Source: Alphaproteobacteria bacterium
GTDB lineage: Bacteria; Pseudomonadota; Alphaproteobacteria; JANQMY01
Length of the DNA stretch: 64,000 bases
Direction of reading: 5' to 3'
Assembly: GCA_028289425.1 (NCBI GenBank)
Contig: JANQPL010000003.1
Location: 124,001 to 188,000 of the forward strand
Each line of letters opens with the position of its first letter. Positions within the stretch are counted from its first letter, which is position 1. The translations under genes were made by a program, and so were the position numbers. Positions 51,652 to 60,487 of the stretch are shown here, piece after piece. A model generated the notes under the pieces. The model was not told the origin of the DNA. It did not search any database and saw nothing but the letters and a program-made list of their open reading frames with translations.

Positions 51652-52209
51652 TCAGAACTCGACTTTAGGTGCTGCAGCGATCGTCGCCCGGTCCTCACCC
51701 AAATCGAAAAACTCGCGTTCTTTGAAGCCGAAACTCGCCGCAAACAGAACCGCCGGAAATTGCTGAATGCCCGTGTTGAGCTCACTCACGGCATTGTTGA
51801 AAAACCGCCGGGCTGCGGCCAGCTTGTTTTCCACATCCGACAGTTCGTCTTGAAGCTGGATGAAATTCGTATTGGCTTTGAGGTCAGGATAGGCTTCGGC
51901 GAGCGCAAATAGTTTGCCAAGAGCACTGGTGAGCACGCCTTCCGCGCTGGCCTGCGCCGCCGGGCCCGCGGCGGTAACTGCCGAATTGCGGGCTTGCACC
52001 ACAGCATCCAACGTTTCGCGCTCATGCGAGGCATACCCCTTCACGGTCTCCACCAAATTGGGAATGAGATCGTGGCGCTGATTGAGCTGCACTTCAATGT
52101 CGGCATAGGATTGATCCACCCGCTGGTCCAGGGCCACCAGCCGGTTGTAGATCGACACCAGCCAAACGCCCAACGCCACCAAAATGCCGATACCAATGAG
52201 AAATTCCAT
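51652..52209 (-). CDS. lemA: LemA family protein
   Basis: 185-residue LemA protein: one N-terminal membrane helix (MEFLIGIGILVALGVWLVSI) and a helical bundle outside the membrane, with the family sequence LDQRVDQSYADIEVQLNQRH, DLIPNLVETVKGYASHE and NELDxAxRxYN-like ENKLAAARRFFNNAVSELN. The function is not settled; pairing with an M48 protease is usual. ATG 52209 follows GGGAAGG; a longer frame reads into the intergenic repeat. Confidence 0.93.
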   Translation of the reverse strand: MEFLIGIGILVALGVWLVSIYNRLVALDQRVDQSYADIEVQLNQRHDLIPNLVETVKGYASHERETLDAVVQARNSAVTAAGPAAQASAEGVLTSALGKLFALAEAYPDLKANTNFIQLQDELSDVENKLAAARRFFNNAVSELNTGIQQFPAVLFAASFGFKEREFFDLGEDRATIAAAPKVEF

Positions 52210-52302
52210 GGGTTGCCTTCCCGCGTTTCGTACCTTCCGTGTGCTTCCCAACCTAGCACGCCGAATTCCCTTGGACCACTCGGTAAAGAAAGTTGGAAAT
52301 TT

Positions 52303-52430
52303 CGTCATGCCAGGGCTTGTCCGCAAAGGCTTTGTGCATCCAGTGCAACTCGGCGCAGCGACCAATGAATTAGGCCCGTGCAGCTCTGCCCTGGATCCAG
52401 GAACGCGCTGACACGCGTCCTGGGATGACG
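52303..52430. repeat. Intergenic palindromic repeat, copy 3 (inverted)
   Basis: 128-base element bounded by CGTCATGCCAGGG and CCTGGGATGACG. In reverse complement it reads CGTCATCCCAGG at the left and GGACAAGCCCTGGCATGACG at the right, matching copy 2 (31990-32127). It contains the arms GAACGCG/CGCGTCC and CTGGATCCAG. Here it sits between divergent genes (lemA and the MazG-like gene), so its role cannot simply be termination. Confidence 0.65.
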
Positions 52431-52470
52431 TAAAGAATGTGGATTCGCGAATTAATCAAGTGAGCCCCCC

Positions 52471-52782
52471 ATGAATAGTCTGCAATCCAAAATCGAAAAT
52501 TTCATCGATGCCAACGGACTGCGATGCGACCCCGCGACCCGCGCGCTCGATCTGGCAAGTGAGTTCGGCGAAGTGGCCAAAGAAATCTTGAAGGCTAGCG
52601 ACTACGGCAAGCGTCCGGTCACCGCGACGGAGGATTTGCGCGAAGAGCTAGGTGATTTGGCGTTTTCACTTTATGCGCTGGCCACTGAACTTGGCTTGGA
52701 ATTGGATGACGCCGCCGAACTTGCTCTCCGCAAATATGGTACGAGACTGGCGAAAAGCGGGTCTTCCGGCTCTGACGGTTAG
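52471..52782 (+). CDS. MazG-like nucleotide pyrophosphohydrolase
   Basis: 103-residue protein with the all-alpha NTP pyrophosphohydrolase pattern: LASEFGEVAKEILKASDYGK and EDLREELGDLAFSLYALATE supply the ExxE...ExxD metal ligands (Glu-Val-Ala-Lys-Glu and Glu-Glu-Leu-Gly-Asp). Such enzymes hydrolyse non-canonical or excess NTPs. It is shorter than MazG (single domain). Stop at 52780-52782; the next 145 bases hold nothing recognisable. Confidence 0.88.
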   Translation: MNSLQSKIENFIDANGLRCDPATRALDLASEFGEVAKEILKASDYGKRPVTATEDLREELGDLAFSLYALATELGLELDDAAELALRKYGTRLAKSGSSGSDG

Positions 52783-52927
52783 AGCAGCGCAAAATCCCGA
52801 TCAAGCTGAGCAGTGGCCGGATCAATTCCCGGCAAACACAGACTCAGCAAAACTCCCGTCAAAGCTGCGCATACAGCACACATGGTGCTCCCTTATTCAC
52901 GGCAAGGGCGGACCTGTACCGCCGGGC

Positions 52928-53869
52928 TTACCGTGCGAAACGCTGCGGGCCGTCGGCCAGGTCCCTGTCAGCGGTGAACACCACGTCCATGGATACGACC
53001 GACGCCAAGTCCAAAAACTTCTCCGGCAGTTGCTGGCGCACTTCGTCTTGGGCCGCCACGTTGGCCAGCGGGTGTGTCCCTGACTTGGGCAAGAGCACGT
53101 AGATGTGGCTGTACAGCTCTCTTCCCTGCCATACCGACCGCAGACGAAACTCCGGCGCGCCATAGGGCCTGAGGACTTCCCGCGCGATAGCGTGCTGATC
53201 GTCCTTGTCCTCTTTGTCGATGGACCGCTGAGTCATTTCGAACCAGCTTTCCCGTATGATCCGTAGCGGGATGATTATCGTTGCCAGCACCATGCTCAAC
53301 ACTACCAGCGGGTCCACGTAAGGGGCCCAGGCGGTGAAAGCACTGTGTTGCAGGACAAAGCCGATCAGAAAGGCCACCGCAATGCCCAGCGACAAATAGC
53401 CGTCGATCAGCCAATCTTTCATGTCCACGGCAAGAATGTCGGACTGGGTTTGCTCGGCGTAGCGTCTGATCCTGGCGGCAACGGCAAAACAACCGGCAGC
53501 GGCGATCACACCATAGACGACGACTAAGCCGGCCGCCGTTTCGTTGCCCCCTGACGCCAGCTGGAACGCCGCCGTCACGCCGGCCCAAGCCAAGACGAGG
53601 AGGATTAGAACGCCCTTGAACAGCACCAAGAGCGGTTCGAACGCCGCATAGCCGAAGGGATACGTGTCATCACCGGGTCGCGCCACCAAGCGCGCCACGA
53701 AGAGACCCAAGACAGAAATCAGAATATCGACGGCCGAATACGCTCCATCCAGCCAAACGCCGTCGGAGTGCGTTGCATAAGCAAAGCCAAAGGCCAGCAC
53801 GACAAAGAAGGCCGCGCCGCATATGGAAAGCTTGATGCCGCGATCTTCCAGTCGCGCCGCATCAGTCAT
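52928..53869 (-). CDS. Cation diffusion facilitator (CDF) family transporter
   Basis: 313-residue metal-proton antiporter of the CDF family with five to six helices and a C-terminal cytoplasmic domain (about 215-313). Helix 2 contains LDGAYSAVD and helix 5 KDWLIDGYLS; the DxxxD (DWLID) in helix 5 replaces the HxxxD of zinc CDFs, and Tyr occupies the usual His place in helix 2. So the metal is probably not zinc alone; Fe or Mn is possible. The loop TYPFGYAAFEPLLVLFK is family-typical. An inverted repeat upstream (54067-54104) may be its operator. Confidence 0.88.
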   Translation of the reverse strand: MTDAARLEDRGIKLSICGAAFFVVLAFGFAYATHSDGVWLDGAYSAVDILISVLGLFVARLVARPGDDTYPFGYAAFEPLLVLFKGVLILLVLAWAGVTAAFQLASGGNETAAGLVVVYGVIAAAGCFAVAARIRRYAEQTQSDILAVDMKDWLIDGYLSLGIAVAFLIGFVLQHSAFTAWAPYVDPLVVLSMVLATIIIPLRIIRESWFEMTQRSIDKEDKDDQHAIAREVLRPYGAPEFRLRSVWQGRELYSHIYVLLPKSGTHPLANVAAQDEVRQQLPEKFLDLASVVSMDVVFTADRDLADGPQRFAR

Positions 53870-54066
53870 AAATCACCCGATTGGTTACGGATTAAAGTGA
53901 GTGGAAATAAGGCATGCGCCCGCGTTCACCGCGGCGCGGTGGATGCACCTAGGTGGGCGCCAGTTCCGGGAAGGAATCAACGCCTTTGTGGCCGTACCAG
54001 AGGCAACCGGACAGGCGTGCCATGAGTATCCTCATCAAATCGTTTCACCGGTAATATGGGGACGCT

Positions 54067-54104
54067 ATCTGATTTGCCCAGCCCAAGGGAATCCCAAATC
54101 AGAT
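54067..54104. promoter_or_regulatory. 10-bp inverted repeat upstream of the CDF gene
   Basis: ATCTGATTTG (54067-54076) and CAAATCAGAT (54095-54104) are perfect complements with an 18-base spacer. It lies in the 290-base gap between the SDR stop and the CDF start, about 200 bases upstream of the latter. There is no T-run, so it is more likely a protein site, or an unusual hairpin. CACCTAGGTG at 53946-53955, a perfect 10-bp palindrome, lies closer to the CDF start. Confidence 0.45.
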
Positions 54105-54159
54105 TCAAATCCGGAATTTCCTTGAATTTTTTGTGAAATGCTTTTCCGGCCGGCCGGCA

Positions 54160-54834
54160 TTACCAGGGCAGCAAAGTGCCGTCTTGGTGGCGGAATTCCG
54201 GGGGCGTGTCCGGCCCCAAAGCCCGCATTTGCTTGAAAAGACCGGCGGCCGATTCCGCAGGCCTTGTAAATGTGTCCCAGTCCTTGGCGCCTTTGGTCAT
54301 GTCCGTTGCCACGGTGCCTGGGTGCAGTAGGATCACGGCCACATTTTGGGGCTTAAACTGATGGTACAGGGTCACCCCTAACATATTCGCCGCCGCCTTT
54401 GACATTCTGTAGCTGTACATCCGCCCCGATTGGTTGTCGCCAATCGATCCCATGCGGCTCGTGACGATGCCAATCTTGCCGCCAGACGTAAAATTGCCGG
54501 CCAAAGCCTGCGCCACACGCAATGGCCCCAGCGCATTGAGATTGTAGTGGTCCTGCATCACGTCGAAATCGATTTCGCCCCAGCGCTCGAACGCGCCCAC
54601 ACCGGAGACATGCACCAGCTCGTCAATCGGCATTTCTTCCATTTGCTCCGCCAACGAACGAACCGCTGCATCATCGGTGACATCGATGCGAGGAATAACG
54701 CGCACACCTTCATTGCGCCAATGATCCCCGTCCTCCAAACAAATCGCAGTCACGTCGTAGTCGTGGGATTTATACTCCTTCACCAGCGCCGCACCGATGC
54801 CGCGGTCTGCGCCGACAATGACGCTGTGTGACAT
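54160..54834 (-). CDS. Short-chain dehydrogenase-like protein (CsgA/sepiapterin-type)
   Basis: 224-residue SDR. It begins MSHSVIVGADRGIGAALVKE (NAD(P)-binding GxxxGxG), with LNALGPLRVAQALAG, the active-site Ser in VTSRMGSIGDN, Tyr-x3-Lys in MYSYRMSKAAANML and the LHPGTVATDMTKG end piece. This pattern is that of the SDR subgroup including C-factor CsgA. ATG 54834 follows AAGGAAAGG. No operon partner is close; the divergent hydrolase starts 146 bases away. Confidence 0.9.
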   Translation of the reverse strand: MSHSVIVGADRGIGAALVKEYKSHDYDVTAICLEDGDHWRNEGVRVIPRIDVTDDAAVRSLAEQMEEMPIDELVHVSGVGAFERWGEIDFDVMQDHYNLNALGPLRVAQALAGNFTSGGKIGIVTSRMGSIGDNQSGRMYSYRMSKAAANMLGVTLYHQFKPQNVAVILLHPGTVATDMTKGAKDWDTFTRPAESAAGLFKQMRALGPDTPPEFRHQDGTLLPW

Positions 54835-54910
54835 GTCGCTTGCCTTTCCTTGTGCAAATTCGCCCACCAAGCAAGATCAATGACTTATGACCTCAAATCA
54901 ACGGGCGATT

Positions 54911-54938
54911 TTGCAATTCGGGCGTCTTGAGCTAGCCT
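54911..54938 (+). promoter_or_regulatory. Possible promoter of the alpha/beta hydrolase gene
   Basis: TTGCAA (54911-54916), 16 bases and TAGCCT (54933-54938) resemble a housekeeping promoter; it lies about 40 bases before the start at 54981. The match to consensus is modest. Confidence 0.35.
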
Positions 54939-54980
54939 TCGGGCCTTGATTTGCAGACTCACCTCCAAGGGGAAATGCCC

Positions 54981-55751
54981 ATGGCCAGTATCGACACGGT
55001 CGACGACACTTTCGAACGCCCATCACGGGCGCTCATGCTTGCGGAATTGCCGCGGGCGCTATTCGAAGGTCTAACTCTTGGAACGGCAGCGCCATTGCTT
55101 TTGAGCGTGCCTCATGGAGACGGACATCCGGTTTTGGTGTTGCCCGGTTTCATGGCCAGCGATCGGTCAACGGAAATTTTGCGCGATTTTCTCGAACGCA
55201 AACGGTACGTGGCGGAACCCTGGATGCTCGGACGCAATTTGGGGCCGCGCGGCAAAGTGCCAGAAATGATGTTGGGGCGGGTCAATGAAATTTTCGCCAG
55301 GTCGGGCCGCAAAATCTCCCTGGTGGGCTGGAGCTTGGGTGGCATTTACGCCCGCGAAATCGCTAAGCGGCGTGCCGATGCCATCCGCCAAGTGATCACC
55401 TTGGGCAGCCCTTTTGGCGTGGGCGGTGGGCTCAGTAACACCGGCCCCCTTTACGACCGGCTCAACGGAGACGGCGCCGCAACCGAGCACAACGCTGCTG
55501 CCGACAGTTTGCACAGTCCGCCCCCGGTGCCTTCCACAGCGATCTACTCAAAGACCGACGGCATTGTCCCCTGGCAAAGCTGTCTGGAACCCGAGACAGA
55601 TATAACCGAAAACATCGAAGTGCCGGGCAGCCATTGTGGGCTTGGTGTGAACGGGTTTGTCCTTTATGCGATCGCCGAACGGTTAAGCCAGCCCCTCGAT
55701 CAATGGCGGCCGTTTTCAAAACGCGGCTGGCGGCGCGCATTTTACCGCTAA
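54981..55751 (+). CDS. Alpha/beta hydrolase (lipase/esterase-like)
   Basis: 256-residue alpha/beta hydrolase. Oxyanion strand: HPVLVLPGFMASDRST; nucleophile elbow: SLVGWSLGGIYAREIAKRRA (GxSxGG); acid near YSKTDGIVPW; catalytic His in EVPGSHCGLGVN. The motif set is that of triacylglycerol-lipase-like cytosolic hydrolases. ATG 54981 is chosen because AAGGGG lies eight bases upstream. The GST-like gene follows after 15 bases, so the two are likely co-transcribed. Confidence 0.88.
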   Translation: MASIDTVDDTFERPSRALMLAELPRALFEGLTLGTAAPLLLSVPHGDGHPVLVLPGFMASDRSTEILRDFLERKRYVAEPWMLGRNLGPRGKVPEMMLGRVNEIFARSGRKISLVGWSLGGIYAREIAKRRADAIRQVITLGSPFGVGGGLSNTGPLYDRLNGDGAATEHNAAADSLHSPPPVPSTAIYSKTDGIVPWQSCLEPETDITENIEVPGSHCGLGVNGFVLYAIAERLSQPLDQWRPFSKRGWRRAFYR

Positions 55752-55766
55752 ACATTAGGAGTACGG

Positions 55767-56531
55767 ATGATGGACTATATTGACGTTGCCACCGCGCGTG
55801 GCATGGATGGGTTGCGCGTGGCGTTCGTTCGCGGTGTACCCAGCCCCTGGGGCATGGCCGCCAAAGCCATGTTCGAACACCACAAGATCGCCTTTGTGGC
55901 GGTGGAACAGAAAGGCGGCCAGGAAAATCCGGAATTGGTGGAATGGACGCGCCACCGGAACGGCCCGGTCGTGGTTTACAATGACGAAGCACCGCGCGTG
56001 CGCTGGCACGAAATCATGACATTGGCAGAGCGTTTGGGAAGCGGGCCGTCTTTAGTGCCGGAGAATATCGACGAACGCATGCGCATGGTGGGCATTGTCA
56101 GCGAGCTTGCCGATGAAGGTGGATTGGTTTGGCAAGGCCGCATGGGCATGCTGCACGCTGCCTACAAAGCCCAAGGCGATGCGGTCCTCAACACACCCAT
56201 GTTCAAAGAATACGGATATTCAGCCGACGCTCTGAAAATTTCGCAGCGGCGCATGAAAGACATTGTGGGCATGGTGACGGCACAAGTGCGCAAACAGCAA
56301 GACGCGGGCAGCAAATATCTAGTGGGCAGCACGCTTAGCGCGGCGGACATCTATTGGGCGATTTTTTCACAGCCGCTGCGCGTCTCACCGCCGGAGATCA
56401 ACCCAATGACGGATCCCATGCGGTCTATGTGGGAAGCCGGCGCCCAACAATGGGCGGATGCGGACCAAGCTATCTTCGACCAGCGGGATTACATCTTCGA
56501 CAAGCACATCAAGACGCCCATGGAATTTTAG
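55767..56531 (+). CDS. Glutathione S-transferase-like protein
   Basis: 254-residue protein with a thioredoxin-like N-terminal part (GLRVAFVRGVPSPWGMAAKA, then RNGPVVVYNDEAPRVRWHEI) and a helical C-terminal part with YLVGSTLSAADIYWAIFSQP, the usual GST N-capping region. It lacks the common Ser/Cys/Tyr at the expected N-terminal position unless SPWG provides it. Start ATG 55767 or 55770 after TAGGAG. Substrate unknown; its neighbour is a hydrolase. Confidence 0.8.
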   Translation: MMDYIDVATARGMDGLRVAFVRGVPSPWGMAAKAMFEHHKIAFVAVEQKGGQENPELVEWTRHRNGPVVVYNDEAPRVRWHEIMTLAERLGSGPSLVPENIDERMRMVGIVSELADEGGLVWQGRMGMLHAAYKAQGDAVLNTPMFKEYGYSADALKISQRRMKDIVGMVTAQVRKQQDAGSKYLVGSTLSAADIYWAIFSQPLRVSPPEINPMTDPMRSMWEAGAQQWADADQAIFDQRDYIFDKHIKTPMEF

Positions 56532-56560
56532 GCGTCTTGATGCGTCAGGGGCGCTTTTGA

Positions 56561-57295
56561 TCAGAAGCTGACCGAAAGTCCAGTACGGACGTATACAGAG
56601 TTTATATCGTCCTCGAAAATTCCGCCGCCACCGCCGGCAATCGGCAATGCGTCGAAGCGGCGTTCACTGGACGCGTTGACGATTTGACGAAAGCCCACAT
56701 CTGTGAATACGGACACCGTATCGGTCAAGGCATATTTCGCCCCACCCGTCACATGCCAGGTCAGCGATGTGTCGCCATCATCATTCAGGTTGAGGCCCGC
56801 ATTGTAGAAGATGTTGTGGTTGGTGATGGCCACACCGACACCGCCCCCGATGTAAGGCGTGATGCCGGTGTCGAACAGTTCGGGCCCGTCGATAAACAAA
56901 TTGCCCAAGATGCTGACCGACGAGGCCTGGCTGCCTTCGAACACGGTTTCATTACCAATGCCGTTGCCCGAGAAATCCAACTGGCCCACATTGTTTTCGG
57001 AATAGTTGACTTCAATTTCCGTGCGCGGCGTGAACGCGGCAAGGTCAATGTCATTCCACTTGTAGCCAAGGGCACCGCCGAAGGTGAACCCGGTGTTGAA
57101 TTCGGTATCGACCGTCGTGGTGCCATTGGTGTAGTCCACATCGCCGGTCGGAATGGCCGCACCGGCAAAGATCGAAGCGTACCAATCCTTGTCTTCCGCC
57201 ACAGCCTGACCGGCCACGGCAAGGTTGACAACAATCGCTGTCATTGCAGCACCGGCAACGTTCTTTAGTCCGATCTTGTTCGCAACTGAGTTCAT
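56561..57295 (-). CDS. Outer-membrane beta-barrel protein
   Basis: 244-residue porin-like small barrel. Signal peptide: GAAMTAIVVNLAVAGQAVAE (cleavage after AVA). The mature part has alternating strands, for example KDWYASIFAGAAIPTGDVD, GFTFGGALGYKWND, TPYIGGGVGVAITNHN and a C-terminal VRTGLSVSF ending in Phe, the usual sorting signal for outer-membrane insertion. It resembles Opa/OmpW-type 8-stranded barrels. ATG 57295 follows AAGGAG. Function unknown. Confidence 0.88.
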   Translation of the reverse strand: MNSVANKIGLKNVAGAAMTAIVVNLAVAGQAVAEDKDWYASIFAGAAIPTGDVDYTNGTTTVDTEFNTGFTFGGALGYKWNDIDLAAFTPRTEIEVNYSENNVGQLDFSGNGIGNETVFEGSQASSVSILGNLFIDGPELFDTGITPYIGGGVGVAITNHNIFYNAGLNLNDDGDTSLTWHVTGGAKYALTDTVSVFTDVGFRQIVNASSERRFDALPIAGGGGGIFEDDINSVYVRTGLSVSF

Positions 57296-57705
57296 AACGT
57301 CTCCTTATTGGGTTTGTTGCTTTTTGAGAGATGAGCGGATCAAGATCCGACCAATCCCGTTTTTTCTCCCCGGATACGCGTGATGAACTTGGCGTCAGGC
57401 AACAGGAGCCCCGCGCCGGCCACATGAATGACAGCCAAGTCGAATGTAATAAATCTGTTTACGGATCTTTAGCCGCACGGCGCTCAGAAGCGCCGCCCCG
57501 GTTGTGTGGATGAAGCCAACGTCAGAGTCCCTGACTCCAAATGAGGACTGTCACCTAAACAACCAACCCGATGTTGTGCGCAACCTAACACCGGGATTCG
57601 CGCACGAACAACACCACAATCGCTTGTTCAGCAATTGTTGAACACGCGTGAGGATACCCTCACGAAGGGTCGAATTCGACGTGAAATTAGGTGCTGGTTA
57701 CGGCG
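57296..57705. other. 410-base intergenic region with two inverted repeats
   Basis: Lies between the outer-membrane protein start and the end of the enoyl-CoA hydratase gene, both on the minus strand, so it holds the barrel promoter. GTTCA/TGAAC around GCAATTGT (57626-57643) is an 18-bp operator-like palindrome with one mismatch; CGTGAGG/CCTCACG (57647-57664) is a 7-bp hairpin right beside it, 42 bases past the hydratase stop. No gene is seen in the remainder. Confidence 0.5.
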
Positions 57706-58497
57706 TTAGTCGCCGGAGTATTTGGGGACACGCTTTTCCACAAAGGCCGTGACGGCTTCCTGACGGTCTTTGGTTGAATTGGTGATGGTTTCGTACGCGA
57801 TCGCTGCGTCCATCACGCTGTGCGCAATTTGCTTGAGTGGAATGTTAGCGGCTGTTTTTGTCCAGCGCACGGCAAAACGCGGATTGCCGAGGATCTTCTG
57901 CGCGATCTCTTTGACTTTTGCATCCAACTGATCCGTAGGCACCGCATAATTGATGAGCCCCATGGCTTCCGCCTTCGGCGCGGGCACCATATCGCCCGTG
58001 AGCAGCAATTCTTTGGCCCGTGCAAAACCGATCAGTTGGGGCCAGATCACCGCGCCCCCATCGCCCGCCACGAGGCCCACTTTGACATGGGGATCGCCGA
58101 TCACTGCCTTTTCGTCCGCGATGATCACATCGCAAAGAAGGGCCATGCTGGCACCGAGGCCGGCGGCGGCCCCATTCAGACGGCAAATGATCGGTTTTTC
58201 CAATTCCAGCAAATCGAACACGATCCTTTTGGCGTCCACGCCCAGATCGCGAAACATGGCCGGGTTGTCGATCATGTCCTGAAACCAGTCCATGTCGCCA
58301 CCCGCACAGAATGCACGCCCTTGTCCGGTGAGCACAACTAGGTCGCAGTCCGTGTCCTTCTGAATATCGGCAAACACGCGCGACAGCTCTTCGTGGAGAT
58401 CGTGATCGACCGCATTCATCGGTCCGTTGTCGATGGTCACAGTGAGCACCCGGTCGGCGCGCTCAAACCGCATGGTCTTGTACCCGGCGTAATCCAT
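57706..58497 (-). CDS. Enoyl-CoA hydratase/isomerase family protein
   Basis: 263-residue crotonase-fold enzyme. The oxyanion-hole segments are GQGRAFCAGGDMDW and LNGAAAGLGASMALLCDVII; the second active-site region is DPHVKVGLVAGDGGAVIWPQ, where an Asp stands near the usual second Glu. C-terminal end is VEKRVPKYSGD. ATG 58497 follows AAGGAG with a six-base gap; a 13-codon longer frame has no site. Third gene of a leftward set with a flavin enzyme and a nitroreductase. Confidence 0.92.
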   Translation of the reverse strand: MDYAGYKTMRFERADRVLTVTIDNGPMNAVDHDLHEELSRVFADIQKDTDCDLVVLTGQGRAFCAGGDMDWFQDMIDNPAMFRDLGVDAKRIVFDLLELEKPIICRLNGAAAGLGASMALLCDVIIADEKAVIGDPHVKVGLVAGDGGAVIWPQLIGFARAKELLLTGDMVPAPKAEAMGLINYAVPTDQLDAKVKEIAQKILGNPRFAVRWTKTAANIPLKQIAHSVMDAAIAYETITNSTKDRQEAVTAFVEKRVPKYSGD

Positions 58498-58519
58498 TAG
58501 ATGCTCCTTAGACTGAGCG

Positions 58520-59713
58520 TTAGAGCTGTGTGACACCCGGCGCCTTGTCGGTCAGCTTGATGTTGCCGGCCAACTGCAGCGATCCGATGCCAACCATTCG
58601 GTGTTGGGTGGCCGTGTGGATATCGCGAAAATGGCGCTGCATGGAGCAATGGCCGTGGACCGATGTGCCGCCGCCCGCATTGTAGAGTTTGTCGACCGCG
58701 TCGGCGCACATGATGGTAGCGTGGCTTGCCGCCATGCGTAATTGCCGCCGGTCTTCGATGGAGGCTTTTTCGCCGGCGACCATCTTGTCCCACACTTCCT
58801 GGACCGCATGGGCGAGGTAGCGATGCGCCCCTTCGACCATTGCCTCCGCACGGCCAAGCTCAAGCTGGGTGACGGAGGATTCATTGATGGTCTTCTTCTG
58901 CCAAGCCGGAATTTTCTTGCGCGCAAGTTCTGAGAAATCGTCAACCGCGCGGCGGGCAATGCCCAATGGCACTGAAGCTACCGCCGCCGCGAACAATCCG
59001 AAAAATGGAAAGCGATAGAGCGGGCTGTCGATGACACGTTTCGATCCGCCCAGAACGGTCCACCGGCCTTCGGGCACGAACGCGTTTTCCACCTCGAAGT
59101 CCACGCTACCTGTCCCGCGCAGGCCCGACGGATCCCAATTGTCATGCAGCTTCACTTGGGACTTTTCGAAATACATCACATGCACCATGGGTTCCCCATT
59201 GGGAAAACGGCGAATGTCGTCACCGTCCTGCACCATTGTGCCGCCGCAGATCCAATCCGCATGATGGGTGCCGGACCCCCATTGCCACCGCCCGGTGACT
59301 TCGACACCGCCGTCCACAATCTTGCCTTTGCCGGTGGGTGCCGTGGCCCCCGCCGCGATGGGCACGCGGCCATGGGCGTCGTAAACTTTTTTCGCCCATT
59401 CCGGCGACAGGGCAGCCGCCGTGGTGGCAGTGGTAAGGTAAATCATGGCGAGCCAACCGACGGAACTGTCCGCGTAGGATGCTTCTTCAATCGCTTGAAG
59501 TATTTCGGGAACATCGCATTCTTCACCGCCCAGCGATTTTGGAATGGCCATGCCGAAAACACGCCGGTCATTGAGTGCGGCGACCAGATCGGCGGGCACA
59601 CATTTGGCCGCTTCTATTTCATCGGTCCTGCGTTCAATTTCGGTCCGCAATTCGCGAATGGCGGCAATTGCCGGTGAGACCGTGGGCGCGATTGTCTGAA
59701 CGGCTTCGGACAT
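58520..59713 (-). CDS. Acyl-CoA dehydrogenase-fold flavin enzyme (hydroxylase-like)
   Basis: 397-residue protein with the acyl-CoA dehydrogenase fold. Residues EILQAIEEASYADSSVGWLA, the strand GRWQWGSGTHHADWICGGTM, LRGTGSVDFEVENAFVP and the end GHCSMQRHFRDIHTATQHRM are typical of the group-D flavin monooxygenases (HpaB/HsaA/C2-hydroxylase type) rather than true dehydrogenases, since no catalytic Glu is seen at the usual place. It would need a reductase to supply reduced flavin; the nitroreductase upstream is a candidate. 12 bases separate the two genes. Confidence 0.85.
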   Translation of the reverse strand: MSEAVQTIAPTVSPAIAAIRELRTEIERRTDEIEAAKCVPADLVAALNDRRVFGMAIPKSLGGEECDVPEILQAIEEASYADSSVGWLAMIYLTTATTAAALSPEWAKKVYDAHGRVPIAAGATAPTGKGKIVDGGVEVTGRWQWGSGTHHADWICGGTMVQDGDDIRRFPNGEPMVHVMYFEKSQVKLHDNWDPSGLRGTGSVDFEVENAFVPEGRWTVLGGSKRVIDSPLYRFPFFGLFAAAVASVPLGIARRAVDDFSELARKKIPAWQKKTINESSVTQLELGRAEAMVEGAHRYLAHAVQEVWDKMVAGEKASIEDRRQLRMAASHATIMCADAVDKLYNAGGGTSVHGHCSMQRHFRDIHTATQHRMVGIGSLQLAGNIKLTDKAPGVTQL

Positions 59714-59725
59714 GATCAGCTCCTG

Positions 59726-60388
59726 TTAGAGGGAAATCTGCTGTTTCCAAACATCTTCAAAGAAGAGTTCGTCTGCGCCACGGCGCTTTATGGGGCCGTA
59801 TCCGCCGCCGACCGGATAGCCCATAGGGACAGCGGCGCAGGTGTACCAGTCATCGGGAATGCTCAGGAGAGACTTCACATCGCCTTCCACTTGGCACAAC
59901 AAGGTGGTCAAGACGCAACCTACGCCCTCTGCGCGGCAGGCCAGCATGAGGTTTTGAACCGCCGGATAAACCGACCCGCCACCTACAACGGAGATCCGGT
60001 CTTGTTTCGCGTCCGTCACCGCCATCATCTTCGGGTTGAAGCAAACGATTGCTACCGCGGGTACTTCGTGAAAATGCGCACACAGATAATCACCCGCCGT
60101 AATGGTGCGTTCTTCCTTCGCTTGTTCTTCGGCACTTAGCCCTTCGAAGCGTTTACGGTACATGGCCGCGAACTTTTCCCAGAGGGTTGTGTACATGTCG
60201 CCCAGCGCTTTCTTCTTCATCGTGTCCCGCACAACGATCATGCGCCAAGGCTGTTGATTGCCGCCGGACGGGGCCCAGGTGGCCGCCGTGAGTATGCGAG
60301 ACAACACATCGTCCGGGATCGGATCACTTCTCAACCGGCGAATGGCCCGTTGGGTGCTCATCACGTCGTAAAGCGCTTCAGCGGACAT
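59726..60388 (-). CDS. Nitroreductase family protein
   Basis: 220-residue FMN-dependent oxidoreductase. It has STQRAIRRLRSDPIPDDVL, the FMN-contacting WAPSGGNQQPWRMIVV, GGGSVYPAVQNLMLACRAEG and the C-terminal VPMGYPVGGGYGPIKRR. It may reduce nitro compounds or quinones, or supply reduced flavin to the downstream hydroxylase-like enzyme. ATG 60388 follows GGAGGAGAG; the frame extends 19 codons further but without a site. First gene of the leftward set. Confidence 0.92.
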   Translation of the reverse strand: MSAEALYDVMSTQRAIRRLRSDPIPDDVLSRILTAATWAPSGGNQQPWRMIVVRDTMKKKALGDMYTTLWEKFAAMYRKRFEGLSAEEQAKEERTITAGDYLCAHFHEVPAVAIVCFNPKMMAVTDAKQDRISVVGGGSVYPAVQNLMLACRAEGVGCVLTTLLCQVEGDVKSLLSIPDDWYTCAAVPMGYPVGGGYGPIKRRGADELFFEDVWKQQISL

Positions 60389-60487
60389 GCTCTCTCCTCC
60401 ATTGGATGAAGGCGCCAGAGTGGCCGATGTTATTTCTGGAGTCAAGCTCTAGTTTTCGTCTATTTTTTCAGATAAACTATCCAAGAT
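60389..60487. promoter_or_regulatory. Divergent control region, nitroreductase/TetR
   Basis: 99-base gap between divergent starts. TAGTTT (60450-60455) and AAACTA (60474-60479) form an inverted repeat with an 18-base AT-rich spacer, next to the TetR start, and are a candidate operator. No -35/-10 pair is clear. Confidence 0.4.
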
